From Auanema rhodensis (taxonomy: Eukaryota > Nematoda > Chromadorea > Rhabditida > Rhabditidae): a stretch of 64,000 nt of DNA. Positions 36,522 through 50,184 of this stretch are shown here, one piece after another; within the stretch, counting starts at the first letter, position 1; each line of letters starts with the position of its first letter. Made by a program: the position numbers and the translations under genes. The stretch lies in assembly GCA_964057225.1 (NCBI GenBank), contig OZ059895.1, positions 8,866,001-8,930,000 of the forward strand, read 5' to 3'. The notes under the pieces are model-generated. The model searched no databases. It worked only from the letters and a program-made list of their open reading frames with translations, and was not told the DNA's origin.

Positions 36522-37533
36522 ATTAATCATTTTTCAAATAAGTGAAAAAACTATGAATTATATTTAGTTTTTCTACAAATTTCGTTTTTTTTTTATAAAA
36601 AAATATAATTATTATAACTAATTTTCAAATATCCATCTGTTTGTGCCAGATAGATTATAATATAATATATATATATATCTAAATATGAAACATCAAACAT
36701 AGTTTTAGTTTCTTTCTTTTCTTTTAGATTTTAACTTTTTTTTTTAAAAAAATTTAATCTGATGATTCTCTTGACGAATTTCCAACTTTCCCGTCTCTTT
36801 CTTCATTTTTTTTGTTTAATTTCTCAAACATTTTATGTTTTTTAAATCCTTAAATGTCATATTACTCATTAATTTATGTATATTATATTATACATATAAT
36901 ATATAATATATATATAATATATATATTATAATTAAAATTATTTAGCAAACAACAAATATTTCTTTTTTTCTTCTTTAAAATTGAAGTTATCATGTATGTA
37001 ATGCCTGACCTCACTTATACAATCATCATTAAGTTGATATCTTTGAAATTGGCAAGAAGATGTGATACGATGTACATCATATTTCTCATAAAATATTTTT
37101 TTTTCTTTGTTGTAAAAAATAAAAGTTTATAATTATATTTTTATTTATTTAAATAATATTAAAGCAAATAAAATTAAAAGAAAAAAAGAATTATAATATA
37201 TACAATATAATAAAGTTATAGTATATAGTATAGTATAGTATATAATATATATTTTAAATAATATTTTATTTAAATTCTAATTTTATTTTATATATCTATC
37301 TATCTATATATACTATATACTACATGTATCTACATATTTATCATAAAATGAAATTTTGTTCCAAATGAATCAAGGCTTTATTGGCTTTTACTCAAGTTTG
37401 TTCATAAAGTTTGAAAAGATTTCAATTTATAAAAAAACTTTAATTTAGTTTTCAAATTGAATAATCTCCGTATACTTCTGATATATATATATATCAGAAT
37501 ATAATAGATATACATATATATATCTTATTATTT
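36522..37533. other. gene-free AT-rich spacer between convergent genes
   Basis: No coding frame. TATATA-rich runs lie near 36660-36690, 36880-36935 and 37195-37320, the last with CTATCTATCTATATATACTA. Confidence 0.5.
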
Positions 37534-40416
37534 CTATTTTTTTTCCCAAAATGCTTCTAATATCTCAGCATGTCTTTCTGGAGCTATTCGATATTCAATT
37601 CTACCTGTTTCTGATCGAAAACTAAAAAAAATAAAATAAAATATAATAAATATAAATTATATATAATTACCTAGGACTTGAATGTAATTCTGGTGTATCA
37701 TTTAGTTTAACACTTTCTTCTACAGATAAATTTTGCTGAAAAATTTGAAACAATGATGGATAAGAAGAAGAAGAAGAAGGAAGAGAACTAACTTGAATTG
37801 ATACTGGTTGATGATGTTTTGGAAAGAATTTTTTAAAAATATCATCAACTCTTTGTCGTAGATAGTAATGTCTTCTTAGACATATCTTAATTATATAATT
37901 ATAATAAGTAATAAATATTATAAAACATACAATTGGATGAGCTAATGCATGTAATGATGGAAAAGCAAATATAATAGTTGATAAATTATATTGATATACA
38001 GTTAAATTAGGTTCAGCTCTAAATATAATAATAAATAATATTATAAATAATAATAATAATAATTACCTTAAATCACGTATTGGTATTAATAAACATAAAT
38101 ATGATAAATATAATACAGCATGTAATACAGCTGATGGTAATAACATTTGTGTTGTACGATATGTTTCATATATCTATAATATTATATATTATTTACTATT
38201 ATAACTATATGTATATTACTTGAAAACGTTTACTTAATGAATATTTAGCTGTATTAATACCCAATCCATCAGCTTCACTACGACTTAAAATTAAAACATA
38301 ACCAAATAATGAAATAGTTCCAGCTTCAACCTGTAATAAACAAACTTTTTTTATAAAAAAAATTGAAGTTATAACATACAACAGCACATATAGATATACG
38401 TAATAACATAGCATAACGTTCTGTTAATGATGCTCCATCACATACACATACACCTTCATCTCTTAAAATGAATGAAATTTAATTATAATTTTATATAAAA
38501 TTTACGTTAAATTAGCCACATAGTTAATAGTTACATATATTGCTGCTGACCATGCAAATAGAAACATTCCCTTAAACATTTTTATTAAAATATATATAAG
38601 ATTTATATAGTATAGTTAAGTATATTATATACTTACTTTTACATATAATGATATAACTCCTGATGTTATATGTCGTTTTGTAGCTATTAATCTTTCAGCA
38701 CCAACACCAACCATTAGAAGACAAGTTGCAGCATCCCAAGGAACCATTGCAACATTAATCGTTGAACACCAAACACTTCAAGGTTTAGAGTTTATAATAT
38801 TATAATCATCATAACTTATATTAAAGAATATTTGTATAATCCTTCAATCTATTGAAAAATTTTCTTTTTTTTTCATCTTATTTGATATGTTTTCTCATTT
38901 AAAGTAATGTGAAACAAGATCAATTTCATAGGATAGATAGATAAAGAGATAGATGGATTTACATATATCTAAAGAAGACTTTCAAATATATATTTCATAT
39001 TTCATCTGATTGTTAATTGAAAGTTGTTAGTTAAAGTTTGAAAATTAGAATTTCAATTCTGAACTTTGCTTGTTTCCGGAGCTGTACCAATCTGTTGAAA
39101 CCCTTCCTCATATCTTTTCAAAAGATTGGTTTTGAATATGAAAAAAGAGACAAATATAGAAGGAAAATGAATAAGAGGATAGATGATATAGTAAGAAAGA
39201 AATAGAAAATAGTATGTGAATATGAGAGATATCTGATAGATAGAGGAAAATGAAAGAAATATGTTCTTACTACAAGGCCATGAATAGCCTTTTTGAGTCG
39301 AAAAAGCCAATTAATGCGTTTCCGTTCACATGATCATCATGAATGTCTCTGAATATCGTCGTTGTCTACGAGAGCTATGTCATGTTCAATAACATAGAAC
39401 ATAAGCTATGTATGAGAAAGTTGAAAAAAAATGAAAGAAAATTTGAAAAAAAGATAAGAAGATGAAGAAGAAGAAGAAAATGAGGACGATGATGATGAAG
39501 AAGATGAAGAAGATGATGATGAAGAAGAATAGTAAATAATGAATAAGATTATAACAATCAGAATCAAATTTTCAAAAAAGAAAATTGTATAAAATTACCT
39601 TTTAGTTGCTTTATATGGAAATCCATAAATTCCCAAATAAAAGAAATATAGATTATATAAAAGACCAGCTAAAGCATTAATAGCAAAACATATAGATATT
39701 GTTGATAACATTAACCGCATATTACGATGCATCACACCAGCTCTCTAAAATAAAATTTTATTTTTATTATTATTTATAATATTTTATTATAATTTTTATT
39801 AAAATAAATATATAAGATTTATATATTAATATATGACACACATTGAAACACATGGCTTCTGACGTCATCATATCCTATTAGTATATGATATCATTGAAAT
39901 CATTGAAAGTTTCTTTTTTTTCAAATTATAAGTTGTAAAGATTTTTAATTATTATATATTATTATATATATATAATATAATTAAATATTATAATAAATAT
40001 TATTATTTTTGATAATAAATGGTTAAAGATAAAATAACATTATAATTATATTTTATAATTATATGTATATGTATATAAGTAATTAATTATATAATATTTG
40101 GTTTTTAATACTTTTTTTTTCTGTTTCTTACCACACATATGACAATAAAGAAAATATTTGCACATATAGCAGAAACATTGATGAAAGTAATAAAGCCTTG
40201 AAGGGCAAACCATCCAAAATCGCCTTTTTCACCACCAAGTGGACAAATAGATGAATCTGTAATGAAAACAACATGGCTTTTCAATATATATATCTCCTTT
40301 AACTATATATATATATAGTAACTATATGTATATAGTTAAAGAATATAATACTTACTAGAGTAATAACTATGATGATGATGAACACGATGACGAATGAAAT
40401 CGTGCTGTTGAAGCAT
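37534..40416 (-). CDS. seven-transmembrane chemoreceptor, Sra superfamily-like
   Basis: The start is ATG at 40416 (MLQQHDFIRHRVHHHHSYY); the stop is TAG at 37534-37536. About eleven exons are joined. Landmarks: SICPLGGEKGDFGWFALQGF, TM segment FINVSAICANIFFIVICV, MHRNMRLMLSTISICFAINA, VWCSTINVAMVPWDAATCLL, then MVGVGAERLIATKRH. The ER..AT at the end of TM3 is typical of the Sra/Srab/Srb/Sre nematode receptors in place of DRY. Further on come GTISLFGYVLILSRSEADGL and the TM7-like FAFPSLHALAHPIICLRRHY. The cytoplasmic tail is about 80 residues, ends EILEAFWEKK, and is longer than usual for chemoreceptors. An intron of about 800 bp (roughly 38780-39595) holds GAA/GAT-rich low-complexity DNA near 39460-39530. 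Chemosensory function is inferred from the family. Confidence 0.8.
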
Positions 40417-41431
40417 AGTTACTACAAGTATCTATGTATGGATCTATGAATGTTTTGTATGTATAAATATCAAAAATATCTATAATATATTAAAATTATT
40501 AAAATAAAATATAATTATATGATATAAATTAAAGAAATAATATTGAATTTAATGAAATATGAAGTAAAGAACAACAACAGCAACAAAAGAAACAATTGAC
40601 ATGTTGAGTCGATGAGCAGAAAAACGATTAGCAGAACATGGAGAAGGAAAGGTTGGAAATGCCATCCGAATCTGGTCGTTACAATGCTCTTTCATGAGCA
40701 CTGAGAAGCAATATTAAACATTACAATTCATCTTTGAAGACAAGATGATGATGAGAATGGCATGATAGATAGATAGCTAGATAGATAGATTGGAATGAAA
40801 AAACGTTTTATTCTTTTTTCAAATAATTTTCGATGAAAAAAAAGAATTTTAAAAGAGAATTAAAAGACTTTTTTATAAATATATCTATATGATATATGAA
40901 TATAGTATAGAAGATTATATATAAAATTAATATATTCTGATATTTAAAATATATATTTATTAATAAATTTAAACAAAAAAAAAGAATGAAAGAAAGAAAT
41001 AATAATAATAATAATATATATTGATTTATTAAATAAAAAGATAAATGTATAGAAGAAAATGGAAAAAAAGGATTCCAAAGTACCGCCTCTATTCCTCATC
41101 CTCCCACCTTCTTCTTTCTCAAATACTAGAAAAGTGTCTTTGTAGATAAAGAAAGTCAAAAAAGCATGAAATGACAACCAAAGAAATGAGTTGAATTAAC
41201 TTTTTTTTTTTTTCAACAAAAAAAATCATATTGGATCATTCAGATGCTACTACTACTTGCTAGACAGACATATGAAAGATCCTTTTCCGGTATCCGTCTT
41301 CTTATCAAATGACATCTTTGTCATTAATTTCCTCTATTCATGTTTGGATCGGAGTTCAAATTGAACTCTTTGAATTGTAAATTCAAAAGAATCAGGTGAA
41401 ACTTGAAGAGTTTTGAAGATTGAGAATATTA

Positions 41432-41490
41432 AAGAGAGAGGGAGAGAGAGAGGAGAGAGAGAGAGAGAAAGAGAGGAGAGAGAGAGAAAG
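41432..41490. repeat. GA microsatellite, imperfect
   Basis: Runs of (GA)n interrupted by GG or AA. Confidence 0.9.
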
Positions 41491-42407
41491 GTGATTGGAA
41501 ATCTAAAAGATGTTATAATCTCTACTTAAGGTAAAGCTAAATACAAAGAAAATATCAAATCTTTGCAAAACGTATAGAGTATAGAAAGTAATTTGAAAGA
41601 AATAATAAATTAATGATAAAGAATAAATTTAAATTAATTTTTAAATAAAATATATTATTTATATAAATTCAAATAATATAAAGAATAATAAGAATATCTA
41701 TATATTTATATATATAGAGAGAGAGATAGATACATATACATGTACTAGAAGAAATTTTTAAAACTAAAAAGAGAAAAAGAAGTAAATGAGGCGGAGCTTA
41801 TGCTATGAATATCTAAAATTCAGCTGATTATTTGGAAAGAAAAAATTGAAAGAGTAGCTATATATGATATAACTATATGTGTTATACATGTTATAACCAT
41901 ATATTTTAATAAAAAAATCTTTAAAATAGTAAAAGAAATTATTAAAATATAATAATAATTATAATTATAATTATAATGAGGATGATGATGATCATCATGA
42001 TGATGAGGAGGATGATGAGGATGAGGATGATGAGGATGAGGATGACGTGGTAGAAAGAAGAGTAGGAGGAAGAGGACGATGAGGAACAAGAAGAATAAGA
42101 GGTGAAGATAGAATTGAACAAAAAAGTTTAAAAAGATCTAGATTAGAGAGACTATACCAAACCAAATAAAATTGGTCTCATATCTAATAAAATCTTTGAT
42201 CACTTATTTTCATATTAATTATTATATTTATATTGTTTTATAATTAATTTAATAATAATAATAATAAATATATAGTGTATAGTATAGAAATGAATAAAAT
42301 TTTAAAAATTTAGAAAACAAAGTAGAAGAAAAGGACATAGTTATCAGTTAAAATCTGTATACAAAAATTCCTTTTTCATATGACTTGATAAGAAGAAATA
42401 ATATATA

Positions 42408-42410
<3 letters not shown>

Positions 42411-42444
<34 letters not shown>

Positions 42445-42500
42445 ACCTTTCTCTCTCCCTCTCTCTCCCTCTCTCTCCCTCTCTCTCCCTCTCTCTCTCC
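42411..42500. repeat. CT microsatellite with a 10 bp minisatellite (CTCTCTCCCT x4)
   Basis: (CT)14 at 42411-42438, then four exact 10 bp units at 42451-42490, then more CT. Confidence 0.9.
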
Positions 42501-42545
42501 TTACCTCTCTTTACTTCAATACCTATTCGTTATTCTGGTCTCATT
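42501..42545 (+). repeat. copy A of a 45 bp dispersed repeat next to CT tracts
   Basis: Differs from copy B (42841-42885) at 4 of 45 positions by eye. Shared core ACCTATTCGTT. Each copy directly follows a (CT)n tract. Confidence 0.8.
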
Positions 42546-42803
42546 GTACATCAAAATAACATTATTATATCATATAATTATAATGAAATAACTAAAATAC
42601 TATTTAGGAAGTGGCTAATTCATTTGAAGCTATTTCACTATTCAAAAAAGCAAAAAGAGAAGTGGTCTTGCCATCAACATCGTAAGCACATGAGTGGATT
42701 ACAGCAGAAAGTAATCTCTTTCTAGTACTGAATAGCTGATCCATATGACGTGAAACAATACTTCTCTTCATCCCCCTCATACTTCTCTATCTCAATCTCC
42801 CTT

Positions 42804-42837
<34 letters not shown>

Positions 42838-42840
42838 TCT

Positions 42841-42885
42841 TTACCTCTCTTTACTCCACTACCTATTCGTTGTTCTAGTCTCATT
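42841..42885 (+). repeat. copy B of the 45 bp dispersed repeat
   Basis: Lies 340 bp downstream of copy A in the same orientation and also follows (CT)n at 42800-42840. Confidence 0.8.
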
Positions 42886-44200
42886 CACTAAATTTCCATT
42901 TATTCAACAAAAATTGTAATAAGATATATGACTATAATTCTACTTTATTCAAACTGAAAGATGATCTGGATCTATGTAATCTTTATTAAAGCAAGAACAA
43001 CTTGAAATTAAAAGTTTTTTTTTGAAGAAAATTTGTAAAAGAATATATTTATAATCGAATAATAAAAGAATAACAAAATAAATATTATTGATTATATTGA
43101 ATATATGTAGATCTTTTCTTATTACAATTTTTTTAAAATCTATACAGATGTATTAAATAAAAAAGAAAAAGAAAGAGAAACATATGTAGTATACATATAG
43201 TATAATATTGAAATATATATATATATATATATATATAGTTTTATAATAATATAAATAAATAAATAAACAAATTAATTAAAAGAAAATAATATAATATATA
43301 CTATGTGATTGTTAAATATTATTATATAAATCGACAAAAAAAGAAGAAAATAATAAAAGTTTTTTAATAAAAAAAAAGTTGCAAATGTAGACATGTAAGA
43401 GTGATGTAAGAAGAAGTAAAAGAAGATGAAAGAGATAGAATATTGGAAATTTTGATCAATGATCATGGGAAAGATTCAATGAACATCAGAGGTGAAAAGT
43501 AAGAAGTTAAAGTGTCATCTGAGAGTTTATAGTTAGAAATATAAAATTAAAAGATGAAAGTATAACTATTAAAAAAGTAAAGAAAATGAAAGAAGAAGAA
43601 GATCAAAATACTTTGAAAATCTCTTCAAATTCATATTGAAAGATAAGAAAAGTGATCGGAGCGTGAATGGGTATTGACACGCACACTTGAACTTTTAACG
43701 AAAAGCTTCATCTCTTCCAAAGTAGTTGTCCTCAAAGTGACATAGATAGAAGGAGAGAGAAGAAGGCAAGAAGAGAGAGAGAATGAGTATGAGAAATCAA
43801 ATTTTCTTATTATTTCTTATTAGTTTTTCTATAAAACAAATAATCTTTTTCTTCAATTTTTTTAAAAATTTTAATAAAAAATTTTCTTTTTATTTATACA
43901 AATAATCAATTTTTTTTCTATAAGAACTATAATTCTTCAATTATATTATCCATAAGATCATTTTACCTATATAAGATCCCACTTGAATAATGTATTGAAT
44001 GAATAAAATTTCAGAATTTTTCCGACATTTTAGGTTTAAATGATATATTCAGGGTTTTTAAACATAATCATAAAGTATTAACAGCTTAAAATATTATAGA
44101 ATTTGATATATTTCAGTGTTTTCATTCAATTCTAGTTACATTTCATGTTACATTTTGAATCTTCTAATATCAAAAACCGCTGCGAAATTATAATCAGTGT

Positions 44201-44273
44201 GGCCGCGTGGCGCAATGGATAACGCGTCTGCCTACGGAGCAGAAGATTGTAGGTTCGAATCCTGCCGTGGTCG
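44201..44273 (+). tRNA. tRNA-Arg (anticodon ACG)
   Basis: A 73 nt cloverleaf. The acceptor arm GGCCGCG pairs with CGTGGTC with discriminator G. The D-arm region is GGCGCAATGGATAACGC. The anticodon stem TCTGC/GCAGA closes the loop CTACGGA with ACG. The T-arm is GTAGGTTCGAATCCTGC. No intron. A T-run (CTTTTTG) follows within 10 bases. Confidence 0.96.
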
Positions 44274-44615
44274 TAACTTTTTGTTTTCTAAGATTCATTA
44301 ACCGAATATTCAACTTCTGATAATATTTTCTCCCCAGTAAAATAAAATTTTATTTATTATTCTAAAGAACTTATCATTTTGTGATAAAACAACATGATAT
44401 CATCAAGTTTTTCAAACAAGAAAGTAGTTGTTAGAAAAGAACTGATAAGAATTTCATAATAATATGTATTTATATATCCAGAAATGTTAAGAAAAACAAT
44501 TATCTTTAAAAATAATAAGTTTATTAATATAATAATAAATATATACATGATAAAACATAAATAATATAAAATATATAAGTAATATTATATGAAATTAAAG
44601 AAGAAAATTAAAATA
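44274..44615. other. short gene-free spacer
   Basis: AT-rich; no gene seen. It should hold the 3' UTR of the Munc13-like gene. Confidence 0.5.
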
Positions 44616-47600
44616 TTATTTAGTTAATTGAAAAACATTTTTTTTAATTGAAATTTTATTTGATAATCGTTTTAATTTTACATACATCTCTCTTGCTGTT
44701 TGTTCACGAGATAAGAAATGTCTTGCTTCAACATCATATCTTGCACGTTCACGTAACATCTATAAATAGATTATTATATTTATTTATAAATAGAAATATA
44801 ATAATTTACTTGGAAAAATGGATGAGAATGTCCTATTGATGGACGAAGTAATGGATATGAAACAACAGGATTAGATTGAATACATGTAGAAGGTAGTAAT
44901 GGAAGCCTTGTTGCAGAAACAAATGTTCTTCCAAGTAAATGATCACAAATTCTGAATTTTTTTCGTTTTAAAACTCAAAATATATTAGATTTTACCTTGA
45001 ATGATCAAATACAGCTATACATAATGATACTCCATACATATAAAAATGATTTTCAGGAATTAAACTGAAAAAATTATTAATTTATATGAAAATTATAATT
45101 TTTAAATTACAATTGAAATGTTTGATTCCATGTTTTTTCTCTATATGAAGTAAGAATTTTTGTTTTTTGTGCAGCAAATATAGGATCAGGAAACAAGATC
45201 CTAGGAAACAGTTCTAGTTTTACATATAAATCTCTTCGATCACATAAGGGATTAAGAATAGGAAGATTAATGATATCACAAACTGTAATAATAATAATAT
45301 TAATAATAATCTATATAGTTATCTTACCATTAATTATAACTAAAACATTATCAGATAAAGTTTTAATATGTCCAATTTGAATTCTAATAAATGGCCATGT
45401 ATCATTACATATTTGAGCATCATTCGTAAAATCACTCAAATATGAGAAATATGAAAGAATTAGTTCTTGAGTTGAAAAACTTCTAAAAAATAATAAAATT
45501 AATTAATTAAAAAAAAAAGAAAAATATAGTTATAACCTGTAATGTAAAGTATTAATAATTTTTGAATGAGTTATAGGTAATTCAAGTAAATCAAGAAGAG
45601 CTTTAATAGTAACCTAAACAATATATTATTATATATTTTATAATTAATATAATTAATACTAACATATATATTACTATAATATTCTGATGGTTGACATTTC
45701 TTTAAATGTTTTTCAATTTCTTGTTCTAATAGTTCAAATACATATCGTAATGACATAGCAAAAGACCTAAATATTCAGAAAAATTAATTTTTTTTTATAA
45801 AACTTAAACTTTGATTGACAAACTTTGAAAGTAATTTACTACGTAGTGTATCAACTAATTGATCGACGTTATCCATAACTGAATTAAATCTTTCTAATTG
45901 ACTTATATCTCGACGATATGATTTCTATAATTATTTCTATATTATTTCTATATAATTATATAATTAAACTTACAAATGTTTTCATATATTCGGCTGTATC
46001 TAATGTAATTGAACGAGCTATTCGTGTTATACTATCTTTCAAGAATTTAACTCCACGAATTACTAATAATCCAATCAAATGTTCACATCTCTTAATTATA
46101 TTTAACTATACAAACTATATTATACATGTAAATACCTTTTGAGCACTATCCATTGCTGTCTGAACAAATTTAAGAATACTATCTGCTTCTTCTTCAGCAA
46201 TTTTTGGTTTTTGTGTATCCCATCGTACAAATGTTTTCCAACGTTCTCTTATATAATCAGAAGATTGTTCAATTCCATTTATAGCACGAACAATACGTCG
46301 TTCAATCTTAAAATATATTTTCAGATTAACCATATGTATAAGTTATATTACTCCATCTTCTTTAGTTAATGCTTCAGTAAATAGTTTTTTTCCATATGAA
46401 CATGTATTTTCACAGAAAATCTTAATAATATTTTCATTATAATTATTAATTTAAATGTATAAAAATACATTTATTAATGCTGTTGTAGCTGTTGTAATAT
46501 TTTCAGATCGATTAAACGATAAAGTTGTATAATCATCTGATAATCCTTAAAACTTATTTAATTAAATCTTTTTATTATTTGTTATTTTCAAACCTTTTTG
46601 TATACAAAGAAATGAATATATACCCGCAGGTAGTGGTCTTTTCTGTTCAGGACCATTATCATCATTATCTTCTTCTAACGATATTGTTCGTTCAACCTAT
46701 TACATATATAGTATAATATAAATTAGAAATTTATATAATAATACCATTCTTGAACTAAGTTCTCTCCAAGAAAATGTCCAATATACGGTAACTGGTGAAA
46801 ACCAAGCTTCATAATCATGAAGACGTAATTCATCAACACTATTGAATACATCTTAAATACTTAAATTGATAAGAAACTTACTGATTTCTTCGAGCAAATT
46901 GTGATATTGATGCTAATGTTTCATAAAATCTCATCGTACATTTTGAAAATAATTCAAGTTCTTCACTTGATCTTGAGTTTAAAGAATCCAAACGATTTGA
47001 AATGTATGCTCTAGATATTTCTTCTAACTATAACATATAGTTAAATTCATAATTGAAATAAATTATTTTTAAACCTTTTTATCAATTGTTTCCAATGAAA
47101 CTCGAATATAGTCAATAAAGAATTGATGGTAAAATAAGCTGGCACATTGATAGTTATGTTGTAGAAGATCAGACATAGCATGAATACTTAAACAAGCTTG
47201 CTAAAAAGATTATAAACTATATGATATAGTTAATTATAAAATATTTATATGTACTTTAATATCTTCACTTTCATTCTTTAATTCTTCAATCCATTCATTA
47301 CAGTTATTTACAAGCATTTTCTGTAAAGCTGATGTTAAGATATTGGATGGATCAATGAATGTTGTTGTATTTTGTGTATCCCATATAGGTAATACACATA
47401 TATCAATAACAGTTCTATAAAATAATTATTATAATTATAATAAATTTTCTAAAATTAATACTTTAATGCTGAATTAAGTTGTTTAAATGATTGATGACTT
47501 TGAGGTGGAAAAAGGCTTAAATGATGAAATCTATCCAATAAATCAGTCATTTCAGCTTCAACACATTCCGAAAGATAACATAAAGCATTTTCCTTTAAAA

Positions 47601-49007
47601 TATTAATTATACTAATTATAAATAAATTTAAAATAATATTAATATACCAATATAGTTGAATTAGTGAATGTTTGATATCCTTTAATATCATTTATTAGAT
47701 CAGCAATAATAGTTTCATCAAAACTTCGTATAGAATTATCCCAAACAAGAAATATGCTTAATGTTCTAAAATAAATAAATATTTTATAATATTTATATAA
47801 ATTATAAAAATTATTACATTATTGGTATAATAACATGTGGAAGATTATGTAGATCAATAGCAGCATCTAATATAAATTGTGATTTATCACATAATTCTCC
47901 TGTATATTCCTCACATATTCCCTTTAATTTATATTAATTATAATGATATAATTAAATAAAATTACTTTAGACATAGCATCTTTTTCATGAAGAGTTTGAA
48001 TTAATTCCAAAAAATCATTAAAATCAAAGTGTGATGCAAGTTCAGGTCGATTTTCTTTCTAAATAAATATTATAATATATAATATATAATTAAGATTATA
48101 TACTATAAGTTTCAATTCAATTGTATAACAATGATTTTTATGTTCAACACATCTTTTCTCAGGAATATTTAATTGAAATGAATTCAATTGTATATTTTCA
48201 TCTTCTTTTCGATCTAATAACATAACTCTAAATATAATTATATATATATAGTTAAATATACATATGTATATAGTTTAACCTTTTAATTAAAGATGATGAT
48301 CTAACTATTGCTTTTCGATTTTCTCCATTAAACTTTGCTACAGAAAATTTTAATTTATAATTGATATGTGTTCCTAAATCTCTATAAATTTATAAATTAT
48401 ATTAAATATTAATTTAAATAGTATAATTAGACATACAATCTATATGTCTCTCCTGAATTGATGGTATACTGTCGAGAAGTTTGATCACTAAATTAACTAT
48501 ATTAACTATTATAAATTATAAATTACTTACTTAAATATTGAAATTACTAAGTTTTCATTGTTTGTTAATTGGGAAACAACTTCCAGAACATAAACTTGCT
48601 AAAACATTGAAAAACAAATAAAAAAAAAGAGAATAAAGCTTACACAACGTAATGCTTGTTGCAAGAGTGTATCATGTTTTGGTTTAGAAATAGCAAATTG
48701 CTATAATAAAATAAAATAAATTATATAATAATAATTAAGAATTGTTAACTATACCTTTCGAGCATGATCTATATATTCAAATGCTCTTTGTTTTTGACGA
48801 TCATCTGTCCAAGATATTAAAATAGCAGAAATTATAGATGAATAAGCATCGTCGCGCATCTCATAATAATCTTATATAATCTTAATAAAATAATATTATA
48901 ATTAATATAATTAAGAAATAATTTACATCAGGGTCAGGTGATGTTGAATTTTTGAAAAAAAGCAAAAGGAGGAAGACGAAGTATTTCCTTTTGAAGTGTC
49001 GAAGCAT
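44616..49007 (-). CDS. Munc13-4/BAIAP3-like C2-MUN protein (AEX-1-like)
   Basis: A priming factor for vesicle exocytosis by family. The ATG at 49007 (MLRHFKRKYFVFLLLL) follows the acceptor ATAACAG; a second in-frame ATG (MRDDAYSSIISA) lies after the first intron, near 48860. A C2-like segment follows around 48300-48600 (VYVLEVVSQLTNNENLVISI, VAKFNGENRKAIVRSS). The long helical region at about 45400-48000 fits a MUN domain: GICEEYTGELCDKSQFILDA, CLSIHAMSDLLQHNYQCASL, LEEISRAYISNRLDSLNSRS. The C-terminal C2 at about 44850-45380 reads DLYVKLELFPRILFPDPIFA, SYREKTWNQTFQF, CIAVFDHSRICDHLLGRTFV. This aligns well with the C2B of Munc13-4/BAIAP3. The end is FLSREQTAREMYVKLKRLSN...LTK. C. elegans AEX-1 acts in the intestine to release a signal for defecation and synaptic feedback. 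Orthology is inference. Confidence 0.8.
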
Positions 49008-50126
49008 TCCTGTTATCGATAAGTGTCTTTTAGATTTTCAAGAAAAACGTCATAAACCTAAAAAGTTTATTTCGTATTTGATAAGAAAAGAATATAATCT
49101 TTATTTATAATTAAAATTAAAATTAATTTTAATTTTAAAACAAAAAAAGTGAAAATAAAAGAATTTCTTAATGTTTTTTTCTTTTTATTTTCTTATGTAA
49201 CAATTAAAAATAAAAAAAAAAGTTAAAAATAACTAAATGAATGAATCAAAAGATTAATTGATAAAACATAAGAAAGTTTGTAAAAACATGTATGTTTTAT
49301 GAGATGTTATATGATTCATCAAAATAACTTTATTTCATATAATATACAATACAATACAATACAATACAATACTATATAGTATAGTTAACAATTATATTTA
49401 TAAATTTTTATAAAAAATATAAATTCTTAGAATTAAATATTTTATTCTTTTATTTCCTTTAAAATATTTTTCTTATTATCATCATTATATTTATAAAAAA
49501 AAAAGTAATGAAACCGGTCTTTAAATCAAAAGAATACTATGAACATTCTATATAGTTAAGTTGGTTAAATTTAAAAAAAAAGGGTTTTCAATTAACTTTT
49601 ATTTCGTTCATTTCATTTTTCAAATGAAAACTATTTGAGAAATATACACACATACATACATACATATATTTTTAGTTTTTATAATTATTATAACTATACA
49701 TACATATAGTTAGTTAGATATATGTATATAGTATAGTATAGTATAGTATAGATAGTATATACATGTATTTCTTCATGAAATATGATTTCTTATCAACTTA
49801 AAATCAAGAAGATTGAATGAATACAATGGATATTCTTGATCCACTTCTCAAATCATTCTTCATTTAATCTTAGATTCATCATTAGGTTATCATATTAGTT
49901 ATGAAAATCACATAAAATATTTTAAATTCATTAAATATATATTTATATTTATATATAATTAATATATTTTTATTATAATAAATAATAATAAATATACTAT
50001 TTACTACTATATGTTATGTATGTATGTACATACATCTACATGTAACATTTCTTTTTTTTTTTTTTTACTTTTAACATTCATACATACATTTAACCTTTTT
50101 ATATAAAAAGAAATATTCATTCAATA

Positions 50127-50131
50127 CTCTA

Positions 50132-50169
<38 letters not shown>

Positions 50170-50184
50170 TCTATCTCTCTCTCT
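50127..50184. repeat. CT microsatellite
   Basis: (CT)n interrupted twice by CTAT. Confidence 0.9.

Larger units (their letters stand above)
40417..44200. other. gene-free region rich in microsatellites
   Basis: No supported gene. Contains GA-rich 41432-41490, GAT/GAG-rich 41975-42080, CT-rich 42411-42500 including four 10 bp units CTCTCTCCCT at 42451-42490, and CT-rich 42800-42840. Between them lies ordinary AT-rich sequence. Confidence 0.5.

Noticed and set aside
39340-39420. Possible microRNA-like hairpin in the chemoreceptor intron (TCATGTTCAATAACATAGAA region)
   Set aside because: Pairing is patchy and no known microRNA seed was recognised.
41820-42089. Minus-strand frame with a signal-like start and His/Pro/Asn/Tyr repeats
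   Set aside because: It arises from GAT/GAG and TAT microsatellites; no acceptor, conserved motif or neighbouring exon supports a gene.
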